A DNA stretch of 64,000 nucleotides from an uncultured Robinsoniella sp. (GCA_900539655.1 UQCR01000001.1:124001-188000), one strand, 5' to 3'. Positions 53,901 through 60,333 are shown, numbered from the stretch's first letter. The notes: generated by a model not told the origin, from the letters alone. Numbers and translations: made by a program.

Positions 53901-54499
53901 GAATAACGGCAAAAGCACCAGGAACAGCGGTTATTACTGCCGTGTCAAGAGACGGCAGCAATGTGAAAGCCAGCTGCAGGGTAAGGATTGGCTATGGAGT
54001 AACCTACAAATTAAACAAAGGCAAAAATGCCACATCCAATCCATCAGTTTTCCTGACAAATGAAACCACAAAATTAAAAAAAGCAATAAGAAAAGGATAC
54101 ACGTTTGCAGGCTGGTATACCGATAAGAACTATAAAAACAAAATAAAGGAAATAAAGAAAGGAACGAAAAAGAATATTACCGTATACGCCAAATGGAAAA
54201 AGATCAGCGTTGACAGGGTAAAATCCCTGACGCTAAAAACTTCAGGAAAAGACAGAATACGGGTAAGATTTGGAAAAACCAGCGGGGCAGATGGATATCT
54301 GGTTAAATATAGTACCAGTAAAGATTTCAGGAAATCAATGACCAGGGTACGCACCGGTAGAACAAATCCGCTGATCCAAAATCTCAAGACAGGCAGGACT
54401 TATTATGTAAAAGTAAGGGCATACAAAGTTGATTCTGCAGGAAAGAGAGTTTTTGGAAAATACAGTTCCGTTGAGAAAATAAGGTTAGAAAATAAGTAA
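44969..54499 (+). CDS. Giant secreted double sialidase / SGNH esterase
   Basis: 3176 residues. A signal peptide ends near VSA-QEK. Domain order (approximate): LamG-like 55-230; sialidase 1 (GH33-like) 240-890 with YRIP motif, Asp-boxes (STDGGVTW, YSDDAGETW, SKDGGETW) and Tyr/Arg residues (YGYSCL, GRNHGT); beta domains 900-1080; LamG-like 1090-1278; degenerate SGNH fold 1298-1498; Fn3-like; active SGNH hydrolase 1630-1825 (GDSITHG Ser1642, GTND, DTIHP); beta modules; LamG-like 2040-2218; sialidase 2 at 2240-2715 (FRIP, two Asp-boxes); two InlB/MucBP-type repeats; Big_2; Listeria-Bacteroides repeat; Fn3. No LPXTG. The SGNH domain could be a sialate O-acetylesterase (inference). The start at 44969 is set by AAGGAGG. 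Confidence 0.9.
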   Translation: MYIKQKHKRFLAMMLAIVLVVSGIVPQGMIQVSAQEKTQPIYSGRNMSISSAANTINVTEEYLTRLSSLKEGTISVRYRSNPNQGLSALFSLSSTDPGQENTYAVAYVNPTGNKAGVEVRQGNNSNVTNYNQVSATASIRDDQWHTVVYVFGKTKFQIYLDGKKLTEQDKSGFFDKITEADSVKVGALDRAPAKGGTNQWVFSGDIDLVEVYGQVLSADEVAEMQHATAYEPVIPDDPEDAVRTDTRLFYNGYENSASYRIPSLLTTTEGTIIAAIDKRQSGSADQGNIDTVIKRSTDGGVTWEETKTLVNLPSGQNRHALSIDANMVQDRNTGKIFLMVDMFPESNAIMDSGSLVTSSGYKEVNGKKYLILRDCPNSERGNTYTKEYTIRENGIVYDEASGEATNYVVPNLADGKLFEKIAVSSANRMKKNGISGEEILGEETSAVGTSGEETSENGTPADEISGIGTSVGETSEVGIPGDETSGEAPGNETLKDLKSGDETPKEEASGNETPEEETKEEAPDTITEENTTGEETTEATIKATIKATIKETAEEVSNKDETELQSEVIENPILMENDGDVLEAEGELESGQTSEQVSKAQPANANNDADQLQYAGNIYLYTGTEAAPLKAVRTSHLWMVTSENDGVNWSKPIDLNGQIKEDWMLFTGTGPGVGMQMSNGRLILPVYITNSNVGGSQSAAVIYSDDAGETWHMGETVNDGRVLSNGTILQTKTMNNNGAMMTESQAVEVTNAAGEKELRLFCRNQGGNVAIATSKDGGETWENTLKFDSVLRDAYCQLTIVPYPYEVPGYEGKEMFLFANPDSTYAAGRNHGTLRLGYYEPQTDGFVWIASRLVEAGNYGYSCLSVLGENQIGLFWEGTNLDQNYTTFNLQWLMADKTPVERAAPAVQGVRWEGSRIEVTFDQPMMVIGSPHLEASADGEPVSMEYDSGSGTTKLLFRPGTDDTHELTFRKITAEGRDFCGNAQNIGVAEGGFDGFTIPASQGPSIETVIKPGYSSIKINFVPAEGITEYDIYRSEDENGTYEKIGSTKGTSYIDQTGAGKTYYYQVRSKDGSKVSDKICNNSPTGIESLKENAVLYQDLAGQKFNGSTLVDVSEKAAEVGKLSTGSVLIKFRTTDKSGNLMMLMGKTAGESTAINGSVNKASFYLEKSDNLMRYRADMKHTRASVAGIDYADGEWHTAMVTQADSGYVFRFAIDGVDRGKFTGDSNKGFFSTVQNLNQLTIGGYYNGNTQTVSNGFKGEIAYVVVTDEAASLEDTLEITKSESGILCDLPEQMFDQSKDNTWVFTGGTDVEGGYSETQGIRNYVGQFEEYIRWTKNGGVMGRQRYMINTGKAGNTIADVKDQFEKLVGKYDPRALAVMVGEEDYQAGTEGLEAFKASLQTLADKALGLRDGTGYLVIQTPYAQADESRNQMAAAYAEAVHEVYEGFSDAQKSRVMVADHFKNTDHESFKMNCLDEQGKINALGHLEIAKQFAKVTYGTAEGFPVSEGDLFLRKVKTPSAYSGEAPRVTASDTQLTVNIPDSALEGITGWRYELLIEDQTISGGFINTQAVIGGLPTGAGYTITVKSEDGDTQLAAVTGTVMQGDKGQIKPVTQTELNDLQKQIKEIVENKKPATWLFVGDSITHGALHTKGYDSIHQTFEKYIKDELGRKDDVVINTAVSGATTAEQEENSNERLDKYNADVVIVMLGTNDASNETVPIDRYKANLESIVDKIHDKGAVAVLRTPNPLRPEAGNRAVNLPRYAEVIRTVAAEKNALLDDHFTEWSKELETRAYLWQNTYWNNDTIHPNPNGQLNMAQSLIRACGLYKETSPICNLSYELPHTEEQSDKAIGAVTSGDKIAVDIKVLEETYGSTFGVTKIQAVCDGKTYAASSKKGEKMITLRNLPVNKTYQVTVKADLLETSKSVTFQTETVELKEGEGVIGLGFLAAKLTDLTPSALAGTFYVSALAPEGTPEYSLCQGEKDTDNHKFVIEDDQLKVKETLTEGNTYSVRVKASIGEISDEQVFTIKALGRYLIIDEGKMEIESGHPIDLTGKYIEKIKDLEEGTLFVDFTSANASIQSLFSVSLGDDTAAAAQNTHMHVYTSGENLGVEIRNQKGDPVFDYKGAELLKTGVIRIGEQNKVIFRADKEKGSYQLFVNGKLEFELAASVFGGYRYLSDMPHLNTVTIGATMRGGAVKYAYAGSMEKLQYYGVPLNEEICKSMTKVEGYEQLDPPFHSNDATGSSYFRIPAMLTTMQGTVISAIDARFGGTQDAPNNLDTAVSTSTDGGRSWSEGILPFHFDDFADNGQIFKEGSSVSVAGSAAFIDPALLEDRTINSNGRIFILVDAFPSATGTLSAQKGSGYTLVDGKKYLKLKKAGETEYNYTVRENNVIYDQNGAPTEYSLNGNFEVLKNGEPLTVKQKDIEYNNDTITTVTTDQDVAMNVMYDTSVFQVLRTSYLYLKYSDDQGKTWSDPVNLNGMVKTEDMGFLGVGPGRGIQIVDGEHKGRLLFQVYEYVNGDQWCHTIYSDDHGETWKLGGSPQFDRATVGSMSESQLIELPGGTLQVFARTVKSRIATAYSKDGGETWTNGALDDRLLLASGSGCQLSVINYDGYIDGKRAVILSAPVESSRRHGVIRIGLINDDISKGEEYPEIDWKYQFDVTKTGVYFAYSCLTQLPNADVGILYEQGNTRQFLDKIRYNTYSVSKLTQDAYESQILAGTQNAAGGKTSISKQNDTYTIHADANEGYEFVRWTLDKAEVSTEADFAFRQGGETAFGGKTLHFMAEFQEAVNPPTETFTVRFLGKDGNLLKAQNVEKGKDATAPNPPEIEGYEFIGWDKDYTNVQSNLDVMAVYKEIAVPSVKYTVRFLDRDGKLLKEETVEKGKDATAPNPPSIAGYIFMGWDKAYTNVQGNLIVKATYQKNPVKVENITLNKKDIRLAKGKKVKLTAKVSPSNADEKAVMWTSSNEKAAVVDSMGRITAKAPGTAVITAVSRDGSNVKASCRVRIGYGVTYKLNKGKNATSNPSVFLTNETTKLKKAIRKGYTFAGWYTDKNYKNKIKEIKKGTKKNITVYAKWKKISVDRVKSLTLKTSGKDRIRVRFGKTSGADGYLVKYSTSKDFRKSMTRVRTGRTNPLIQNLKTGRTYYVKVRAYKVDSAGKRVFGKYSSVEKIRLENK
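46270..46630 (+). repeat. In-frame low-complexity repeats inside sialidase 1
   Basis: Degenerate units of about 30 bases (GAAACATCAG motifs encoding GEETSxxG-type peptides) are followed by three copies of a 12-base ACCATAAAAGCA unit at about 46587-46622. The segment codes for an acidic Glu/Thr/Ser-rich linker placed between Asp-boxes of the first sialidase domain. Confidence 0.8.
53413..53640 (+). repeat. Duplicated InlB/MucBP-type module DNA
   Basis: GAAAAAGGCAAAGATGCCAC and nine following bases are identical at about 53413-53441 and 53612-53640, about 198 bp apart. They mark a tandem duplication of a 66-residue beta module (VRFLGKDGNLLK... and VRFLDRDGKLLK...). Confidence 0.8.
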
Positions 54500-54504
54500 G
54501 TGAC

Positions 54505-54557
54505 AGAAAAAGCGTCTATTGCCGGCGTGCTAAAGCGCCGGCAGAGACGCTTTTTCT
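54505..54557. terminator. Very long terminator after the sialidase gene
   Basis: AGAAAAAGCGTCT (54505-54517) pairs with AGACGCTTTTTCT (54545-54557), with TGCCGGCG/CGCCGGCA inside: over 20 bp of stem with T5 on the plus strand and A5 on the other side. Confidence 0.93.
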
Positions 54558-54636
54558 GGTTCACACGGATACAGGCTTATGGAAAAAAACTTATCATTAA
54601 GTGAACGTAAATATCATAGCAATATCTGGGCAAATA

Positions 54637-54645
54637 TGGTATAAT
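54637..54645 (+). promoter_or_regulatory. Extended -10 promoter of the metal-exporter gene
   Basis: TGgTATAAT (54637-54645) lies about 117 bases before the start. The leader is long enough for an RNA regulator, but I could not match a known riboswitch. Confidence 0.6.
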
Positions 54646-54761
54646 GCTTCACGGATATGGTGAATATAATAAATAAGATGCGGCATTTAAATTTTCGTGT
54701 TGCCGTAATACCGTGTAGGGCATTATAAGATGCATAACCGGTAGGAAGACAGTGAGGGAAT

Positions 54762-55613
54762 ATGTTTACAGAAGCATTAAGAGAAGCATTTTTTGATAGT
54801 TTACAGATGCTGCCATTTTTATTTGCAGCTTTTTTAATTTTAGAAGCAGTGGAACATTACTCCAGTGGATTTATGAAAAAAGCCCTTTACAAGGTAGGCA
54901 AAGCAGGACCGGTAGCAGGCTCCGTTCTGGGATGTATTCCCCAGTGCGGATTTTCTGTTATTGCAGCAAATCTGTATTCCGGAGGAATTATCACACTGGG
55001 AACGCTGCTGGCAGTCTTTATCGCTACATCTGATGAGGCGATCCTGATCCTGATGGGCAATCCGGGCAGAGGAACCGATATTCTCAATTTAATTATAACG
55101 AAGATCATAATTGCAGTTGTTGCTGGATATGGAGTAGACATTTTCTTTCGAAGCCGAAGTGAAGGAAAGAAGGAAATCGGAGAAATCTGTGACCACTGCG
55201 GCTGCCATGAAGGGCATGGCGGAATTTTAATGCCGGCTCTGCGCCATACGGCAAAAATATTTCTCTATGTATTGGCGTTTAATTTAATTCTGGAAGTTGC
55301 ATTGGACTGGATTGGTGCCCAGAGGCTTTCCGAATTTCTCCTAAAAGATTCCCTGATTCAGCCTTTCATAGCAGCACTGATTGGTATGATACCAAATTGT
55401 GCCTCATCCGTTATACTGACCGAGCTGTATTTAAGTGGTGCAATCAGTTTTGCATCCGTCGTATCCGGGCTGTGTACCGGGGCGGGAATTGGTCTGGTAG
55501 TGTTATTAAAAATGAATCATAACCCCAAAGAAAATTTGAAAATCGTTGGACTGCTGTACGGAATTTCGGTTGTGGCAGGTGTGGTTATTCAGGTGTTTGG
55601 AGGATTATTTTAG
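54762..55613 (+). CDS. Putative heavy-metal exporter (ArsP_2 / putative manganese transporter family)
   Basis: 283 residues, about eight to ten membrane helices in two similar halves. Paired motifs GCIPQCGFSVIAANLYSGGII in the first half and GMIPNCASSVILTELYLSGAI in the second are the signature of this family, each with a Pro/Cys in a re-entrant-like position. A Cys/His-rich cytoplasmic loop (CDHCGCHEGHGG) between the halves probably binds metal. Database names differ (arsenic efflux, manganese transporter); the true substrate is unsettled. Confidence 0.8.
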   Translation: MFTEALREAFFDSLQMLPFLFAAFLILEAVEHYSSGFMKKALYKVGKAGPVAGSVLGCIPQCGFSVIAANLYSGGIITLGTLLAVFIATSDEAILILMGNPGRGTDILNLIITKIIIAVVAGYGVDIFFRSRSEGKKEIGEICDHCGCHEGHGGILMPALRHTAKIFLYVLAFNLILEVALDWIGAQRLSEFLLKDSLIQPFIAALIGMIPNCASSVILTELYLSGAISFASVVSGLCTGAGIGLVVLLKMNHNPKENLKIVGLLYGISVVAGVVIQVFGGLF

Positions 55614-55687
55614 TATTAACGCAGTCGTAAATATTTTTGAGGTCACAGAGCATTACACACGCTCTGAAGATCTGAATGGAGGTAAGT

Positions 55688-56389
55688 ATGAAAATCACCT
55701 ATATACATCACAGTTCATTTTTAGTTGAAGATTCGGAGTTTTATCTATTGTTTGATTATTTCCAGGGGAAAGTCCCGAAGTTATCAGAAGAAAAGCCCCT
55801 TTATGTATTTGCAAGCCATCGGCATGGAGATCATTTTTCCAGGGTGATTTTTGAACTTGAAAAAGTTCATCCTAATATCTGCTATATTCTTTCATCCGAT
55901 ATCAAAGCGAAGCAGGTTCCGGCAGAATTCCTTTCCAAAACAACTTTTCTGGGAAAAAACATGGAAGAAAGGATAGGAGATCTTGTGGTAGAAACCTTTC
56001 ATTCCACGGATGAAGGTGTTGCATTTCTCGTTACGGCTGGTGGAAAGACCATTTATCATGCAGGGGATTTAAATGACTGGACCTGGACCTTGGAACCGAA
56101 TGACTGGAATGAAAAAATGCGCAGAGTCTATCGGAAGATCGTAGACGGAATAAAAGATAAGAAAATTGATGCTGCATTTCTCCCGCTGGATGGAAGACAA
56201 GAAGGGGAATTTTATCAGGGTATGGATTACTTTTTAAGAACTGTACCGGATGTAAAAGCAGTATTTCCCATGCATTTTTGGGAAGATTACAGTGTGATCA
56301 AACGAATAAAAGAAATGAAAGAGTCAGAGAATTACCGTTCTATAATATACGATATCGCCTATGAAGGACAGGAATTTCTGATTGTTTAG
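55688..56389 (+). CDS. Metallo-beta-lactamase-fold hydrolase
   Basis: 233 residues. Motif 1 is ASHRHGDHFS (HxHxDH), the later HAGDLNDW supplies the bridging Asp, and MHFWEDY carries the last His. The arrangement matches small UlaG/YcjX-like MBL hydrolases; the substrate is unknown. GGAGG puts the start at 55688, not 55676. A short hairpin CAGAGC/GCTCTG (55646-55666) lies in the gap upstream. Confidence 0.87.
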   Translation: MKITYIHHSSFLVEDSEFYLLFDYFQGKVPKLSEEKPLYVFASHRHGDHFSRVIFELEKVHPNICYILSSDIKAKQVPAEFLSKTTFLGKNMEERIGDLVVETFHSTDEGVAFLVTAGGKTIYHAGDLNDWTWTLEPNDWNEKMRRVYRKIVDGIKDKKIDAAFLPLDGRQEGEFYQGMDYFLRTVPDVKAVFPMHFWEDYSVIKRIKEMKESENYRSIIYDIAYEGQEFLIV

Positions 56390-56526
56390 AATAAGTCGGA
56401 TCTGGAGGCTGTTTTGAATGGTGGGAATAGGACATGGGGGTAGGAGTTAAATATGAAAGAAAGTTGCTTTCGAACTACTAATTCAGGAATAGACCAAGCC
56501 AGACTGTGATTCGGGGGGAGAAAGAT

Positions 56527-57552
56527 ATGGTTAGATTACAAGACATTGCAGACATGGTGGGGGTGAGCCGGACGACGGTTTCCAATGTATTGCATGGGAA
56601 AACGAAAAAAGTGTCGCCAGAAACAATTCAGAAGATTACAGCTCTGTTAAAAGAAGCAGAATATGTTCCAAATATGGGTTCCCTGATTTTGACCAATCAG
56701 AAGTCAAAACTAATCGGACTTGTGATCGGATATGAAAAGGCCCATGGGAATACGGCTATCGGAGATCCTTTTGTCAGCGAGATGACTGGGGCATTACATG
56801 AAATCGTGGAACGCCACGGCTATTATTTGATGCTGATCGGCGGTGAAAATCAGGAAAACGTAATTAATATAGCATCCAGATGGAATGTGGATGGGCTGAT
56901 CCTGTTTGCTTATTCGGAAAAAGATTATCTGAAGCTGCAGAAAAAGTTAAATAAACCGATGGTAACAATTGATATCTATCAGGACAAATCCCATGATATG
57001 GTGAATATTGGAATTGATGATTTTCACGGTGGATATCTGGCTGGAAAATACCTGCTGGATATGGGATACCGTGATCCCCTCTATCTGGCGGAGTACGAGG
57101 AAAATGCAGATGCATACCGCTGGATGGGAATGAAGAAGGCTTTGGAAGATGCCGGGATAGCAAGCATGGATGACAGGCGGATTCTGCTTTCCCATTATGA
57201 GACGGTACGCCTTTGTACATACCGGGAGATGATGCCCCGTTTCCTTAAAGCACAGGCTCTTTTCTTTGCTGCGGACTATCTGGCAGTGGAATTTATAAAT
57301 GAATGCCATGACAGGGGCATTGGAATACCGGATCAGATCTCGGTGGTTGGTTTTGATGACAATATGCTTGCCAGAGTGGTACGTCCAAAGTTAACAACAA
57401 TCCGACAGGAAAACCGAAAAAAAGTGTCCCTGGCATTTGAACGGCTTCTACAGGTAATGGAAAATAAAGAGGTTGAAGTAAAAGACACCCGGCTGCCGGT
57501 AGAACTGGTTATCAGGGATTCTGTAAGGAACAGGTCAGGGAAACAAGGGTAG
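56527..57552 (+). CDS. LacI-family regulator of the isomaltase-type gene
   Basis: 341 residues: HTH VRLQDIADMVGVSRTTVSNVLHGKTKKVS, hinge EAEYVPNMGS, then the effector domain (DGLILFAYSEKDYLKLQK, VVGFDDNMLARVVRPKLTTIRQENRK). The start at 56527 follows GGGGAG; the ATG at 56506 lies before the ribosome site. It sits just upstream of, and in the same direction as, the GH13 gene, whose promoter carries a matching palindrome. Confidence 0.93.
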   Translation: MVRLQDIADMVGVSRTTVSNVLHGKTKKVSPETIQKITALLKEAEYVPNMGSLILTNQKSKLIGLVIGYEKAHGNTAIGDPFVSEMTGALHEIVERHGYYLMLIGGENQENVINIASRWNVDGLILFAYSEKDYLKLQKKLNKPMVTIDIYQDKSHDMVNIGIDDFHGGYLAGKYLLDMGYRDPLYLAEYEENADAYRWMGMKKALEDAGIASMDDRRILLSHYETVRLCTYREMMPRFLKAQALFFAADYLAVEFINECHDRGIGIPDQISVVGFDDNMLARVVRPKLTTIRQENRKKVSLAFERLLQVMENKEVEVKDTRLPVELVIRDSVRNRSGKQG

Positions 57553-57595
57553 AACAGTTTGCAGTATCAGACATCTGATGTGGCAGGCTGTTTTT
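57553..57595 (+). terminator. Terminator of the lacI-type gene
   Basis: AACAG..TGC and GCA..CTGTT with the inner ATCAGACATCTGAT pairing, followed by TTTTTATTTT. Confidence 0.75.
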
Positions 57596-57640
57596 ATTTT
57601 GTGGTTTTGTACAATATGCATAATGCAAATAATAAAGTAT

Positions 57641-57701
57641 TGTTATAATATATAGTTTCGCACGAAACCTATTGACGCTCCAGCATTTCCGATGATATGA
57701 T
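57641..57701 (+). promoter_or_regulatory. Operator and promoters of the isomaltase-type gene
   Basis: TGtTATAAT (57641-57649) is one -10; TTGACG (57672-57677), 18 bases, TGaTATGAT (57693-57701) is a second promoter. Between them lies the palindrome GTTTCG-ca-CGAAAC (57655-57668), a typical LacI-family operator. It would overlap the start of the first promoter and sit just upstream of the second -35. Confidence 0.75.
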
Positions 57702-57758
57702 GAACTCAGAAAAAAGAAGTAAACTGTACAATTATGAGTCAATAGATGGAGGAAAAAC

Positions 57759-59420
57759 ATGAAACAGTGGTGGAAAGAAAGCGTAGTTTATCAAATTTAT
57801 CCAAGAAGCTTTGCTGACAGCAATGGAGATGGAATCGGAGATTTAAATGGAATAACACAGCATCTGGACTATCTGCAGGATCTGGGCGTTGATGTAATCT
57901 GGCTCTCACCGGTCTATCAGTCCCCAAACGATGATAATGGATATGATATTTCTGATTATCAGGCAATCATGAGTGACTTTGGTACCATGGAGGATTATGA
58001 CAGGATGCTGTCTGAGGCTCATAAACGCGGAATAAAAATCGTTATGGATCTGGTGGTAAACCATACTTCCGATGAGCATCAGTGGTTTGTAGAAAGCAAA
58101 AAGAGCAAAGATAACCAGTACCGTGATTATTACATCTGGAAAGAAGGTAAAAACGGCAAAGAGCCTAATAACTGGGGCGGATGTTTTGGAGGTTCTGCAT
58201 GGGAATATGATAAGGAAACGGATATGTATTTCCTACATTGCTTTTCCAAAAAACAGCCGGATCTCAACTGGGAAAACCCACAGGTTCGTAAGGAAGTATT
58301 CGATATGATGTCCTGGTGGTGCGAAAAAGGAATCGATGGCTTCCGTATGGACGTAATCAGCATGATTTCTAAGGACCCGGCATTCCCGGATGGTGAAGTG
58401 AGAAACGGACTTTATGGAGACAATGGCCCATTTGTATGTAATGGACCTCATGTACATGAATATCTCAGAGAGATGAATCAGGAAGTATTGTCTAAATATG
58501 ATATTATGACCGTTGGTGAAGCAGCAGGCGTTACCATTGAGGAAGCAAAGAAATATGCCGGAGAAACAACCGGGGAATTAAACATGGTATTTCAGTTTGA
58601 ACATGTGGAACTGGGAGACCACAGAATCGGAAAATGGTCTGCAAAAGAGGTACCTTTAAGAGATCTGCGGAAAGCAATGAACAGATGGCAGATTAATCTG
58701 GAAGGAAAGGCATGGAACAGTTTATTCTGGGATAACCATGACCAGCCTAGAGCCGTATCCAGATTTGGCGATGACAGTCCTATGTATCGTGAAGTATCCG
58801 CAAAAATGCTGGCTACCTGCCTTCATATGATGAAAGGAACTCCATATATTTACCAGGGAGAAGAACTGGGAATGACAAATGCATACTTCAGCAAACTGGA
58901 AGATTATCGGGATATTGAAAGTATTAATGCTTTCCATGAATATACCGAGAATGGCCTTGCAGGTAAAGAAGAGATGATGAATTGCCTAAAAGAAATCAGC
59001 CGTGACAATGCCAGAACCCCTATGCAGTGGAACACGAAAGAGAATGCAGGGTTCACGACAGGTACGCCATGGATTAAAGTAAATAAAAATTATCTGGAAA
59101 TCAATGCGGAAGCTGAAATGGCAGAAGAAGACAGCGTATATCACTATTATAAAAAACTGATCCGCCTGAGAAAAGAAAATGAAATTATGGTTCAGGGCAG
59201 ATTTGTTCCACTTCTGGAAGAAGATGATCATATCTATGCATATGAAAGACTTTGGGAAGGTGAAAAAATTGTAGTGGCATGTAATTTTACAAAAGAAGTG
59301 CAGGAATGTGATTTATTCCAGGGATTAGATGGCAGCAAGGAGTTAATATCTAATTACAAAGAACATAAATCCGGCGTTCTTCAGCCATACGAAGCAATTG
59401 CCGTTTTGTGTAAAGCATAA
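57759..59420 (+). CDS. GH13 oligo-1,6-glucosidase (isomaltase type)
   Basis: 553 residues, cytoplasmic. YQIYPRSFADSNGDGIGD, DLVVNHTSDEHQWF, nucleophile Asp198 in GFRMDVISM, acid/base Glu254 in TVGEAAG, and NHDQPR are the GH13 active-site blocks. Val199 follows the nucleophile, which in this group marks alpha-1,6 activity (isomaltose, panose, isomalto-oligosaccharides). TGGAGG precedes the ATG. It is a single gene with its own operator and terminator, controlled by the LacI-type gene upstream. Confidence 0.94.
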   Translation: MKQWWKESVVYQIYPRSFADSNGDGIGDLNGITQHLDYLQDLGVDVIWLSPVYQSPNDDNGYDISDYQAIMSDFGTMEDYDRMLSEAHKRGIKIVMDLVVNHTSDEHQWFVESKKSKDNQYRDYYIWKEGKNGKEPNNWGGCFGGSAWEYDKETDMYFLHCFSKKQPDLNWENPQVRKEVFDMMSWWCEKGIDGFRMDVISMISKDPAFPDGEVRNGLYGDNGPFVCNGPHVHEYLREMNQEVLSKYDIMTVGEAAGVTIEEAKKYAGETTGELNMVFQFEHVELGDHRIGKWSAKEVPLRDLRKAMNRWQINLEGKAWNSLFWDNHDQPRAVSRFGDDSPMYREVSAKMLATCLHMMKGTPYIYQGEELGMTNAYFSKLEDYRDIESINAFHEYTENGLAGKEEMMNCLKEISRDNARTPMQWNTKENAGFTTGTPWIKVNKNYLEINAEAEMAEEDSVYHYYKKLIRLRKENEIMVQGRFVPLLEEDDHIYAYERLWEGEKIVVACNFTKEVQECDLFQGLDGSKELISNYKEHKSGVLQPYEAIAVLCKA

Positions 59421-59462
59421 GAAACAGAAAAGTCGACAATATATAATCATATAGAAAAATAA

Positions 59463-59523
59463 AAAACTATCGGTAAATCTTAAGGGAGTTTCATATCACC
59501 CAAAAGATTTACCGATAGTTTTT
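59463..59523. terminator. Bidirectional terminator after the isomaltase-type gene
   Basis: AAAACTATCGGTAAATCTT (59463-59481) and AAGATTTACCGATAGTTTTT (59504-59523): an 18-19-bp near-perfect stem with T-runs on both strands. Confidence 0.93.
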
Positions 59524-59586
59524 TCATGCAGAAAATGTGATTATAATAAACTATATTATGGTATTGGAAAAAATTGATGAAAAAAA

Positions 59587-59595
59587 TGTTATGAT
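59587..59595 (+). promoter_or_regulatory. Extended -10 promoter of the sigma factor gene
   Basis: TGtTATGAT (59587-59595). TTGGAA at 59564-59569 is 20 bases upstream, a long spacer. Otherwise 59524-59772 holds only the repeat fragment below. Confidence 0.45.
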
Positions 59596-59682
59596 ATTGA
59601 TAGAACTAAGGGATGGATATACGAAATAATAAGTGTAACAGGCAATACGTTACAGCAAGCTTGCAGTCAAATACCCTAAGCC

Positions 59683-59697
59683 AGAGCGTGTTTGAAA
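59683..59697. repeat. Fragment matching the left end of the 168-bp element
   Basis: AGAGCGTGTTTGAAA is identical to the left terminus of the element at 38871-39038. The sequence then diverges at once, so this is a remnant or a solo end. Confidence 0.45.
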
Positions 59698-59772
59698 CTT
59701 GTGCCAGCCGCCACCCGTACATTTAAGTATGTACCAGGTATGCTGACCGAGAATAAATCCATGGGAGAAAAA

Positions 59773-60333
59773 ATGAAAATAAGAGAAGACAATTTTATAG
59801 AACAATTAAAAAAAAGAAATGAAAAAGCTCTTCTGTATATCATAGACCAGTATGGAGGACTTCTAAAGTCTGTGATTGGAAAACACATGTATGCTTTGAA
59901 AGATTATCAGGAGGAATGTCTAAATGACGTACTCCTGGGAATCTGGAATAATATTTCTTACTTTGAAGAAGAAAAAAATACCTTTAAAAACTGGGCAGCG
60001 GGAATTGCCAGATATAAAGCAATCGATTATCTCAGAAAATATGCAAAGGATTTAGAAAATGCAAACTGGGAAGATGTGGTTATTGTAAAAGAAGATGAGG
60101 CAATTCAAAGGACGGTGGAACAGGAAATTTCGGATGAACTGGAACTGATGCTGGCTTGTCTGTCACCGGAAGACCGGGAATTATTTTTAAAGCTATATGT
60201 AGAAGAGCAGGAAATGGATGAGATTAGCAGAGAGACCGGTCTTAAAAAAGCGGTTATATATAACCGTGTATCCAGAGGAAAGAAGAAAATAAGGACATTA
60301 TTTTCAGATGGGAAAGGAGCAGATATCGTATGA
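59773..60333 (+). CDS. Sigma-70 family (ECF-like) sigma factor
   Basis: 186 residues. Region 2: YQEECLNDVLLGIWNNISYFEEEKNTFKNWAAGIARYKAIDYLRK. Region 4: LSPEDRELFLKLYVEEQEMDEISRETGLKKAVIYNRVSRGKKKIR, an HTH. Regions 1 and 3 are absent, as in ECF sigmas. The start at 59773 is preferred because GGGAG lies 5-6 bases upstream; 59761 is also open. It overlaps the next gene as ATGA, the usual sigma/anti-sigma arrangement. Confidence 0.9.
   Translation: MKIREDNFIEQLKKRNEKALLYIIDQYGGLLKSVIGKHMYALKDYQEECLNDVLLGIWNNISYFEEEKNTFKNWAAGIARYKAIDYLRKYAKDLENANWEDVVIVKEDEAIQRTVEQEISDELELMLACLSPEDRELFLKLYVEEQEMDEISRETGLKKAVIYNRVSRGKKKIRTLFSDGKGADIV

Noticed and set aside
54440..54499. Cell-wall anchor at the C-terminus of the sialidase protein
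   Set aside because: The chain ends in an Fn3-like domain (SSVEKIRLENK) with no LPXTG, hydrophobic span or basic tail.
54646..54761. Possible riboswitch ahead of the metal exporter
   Set aside because: No known consensus could be matched by eye, so it is reported only as a long leader, not as a riboswitch.
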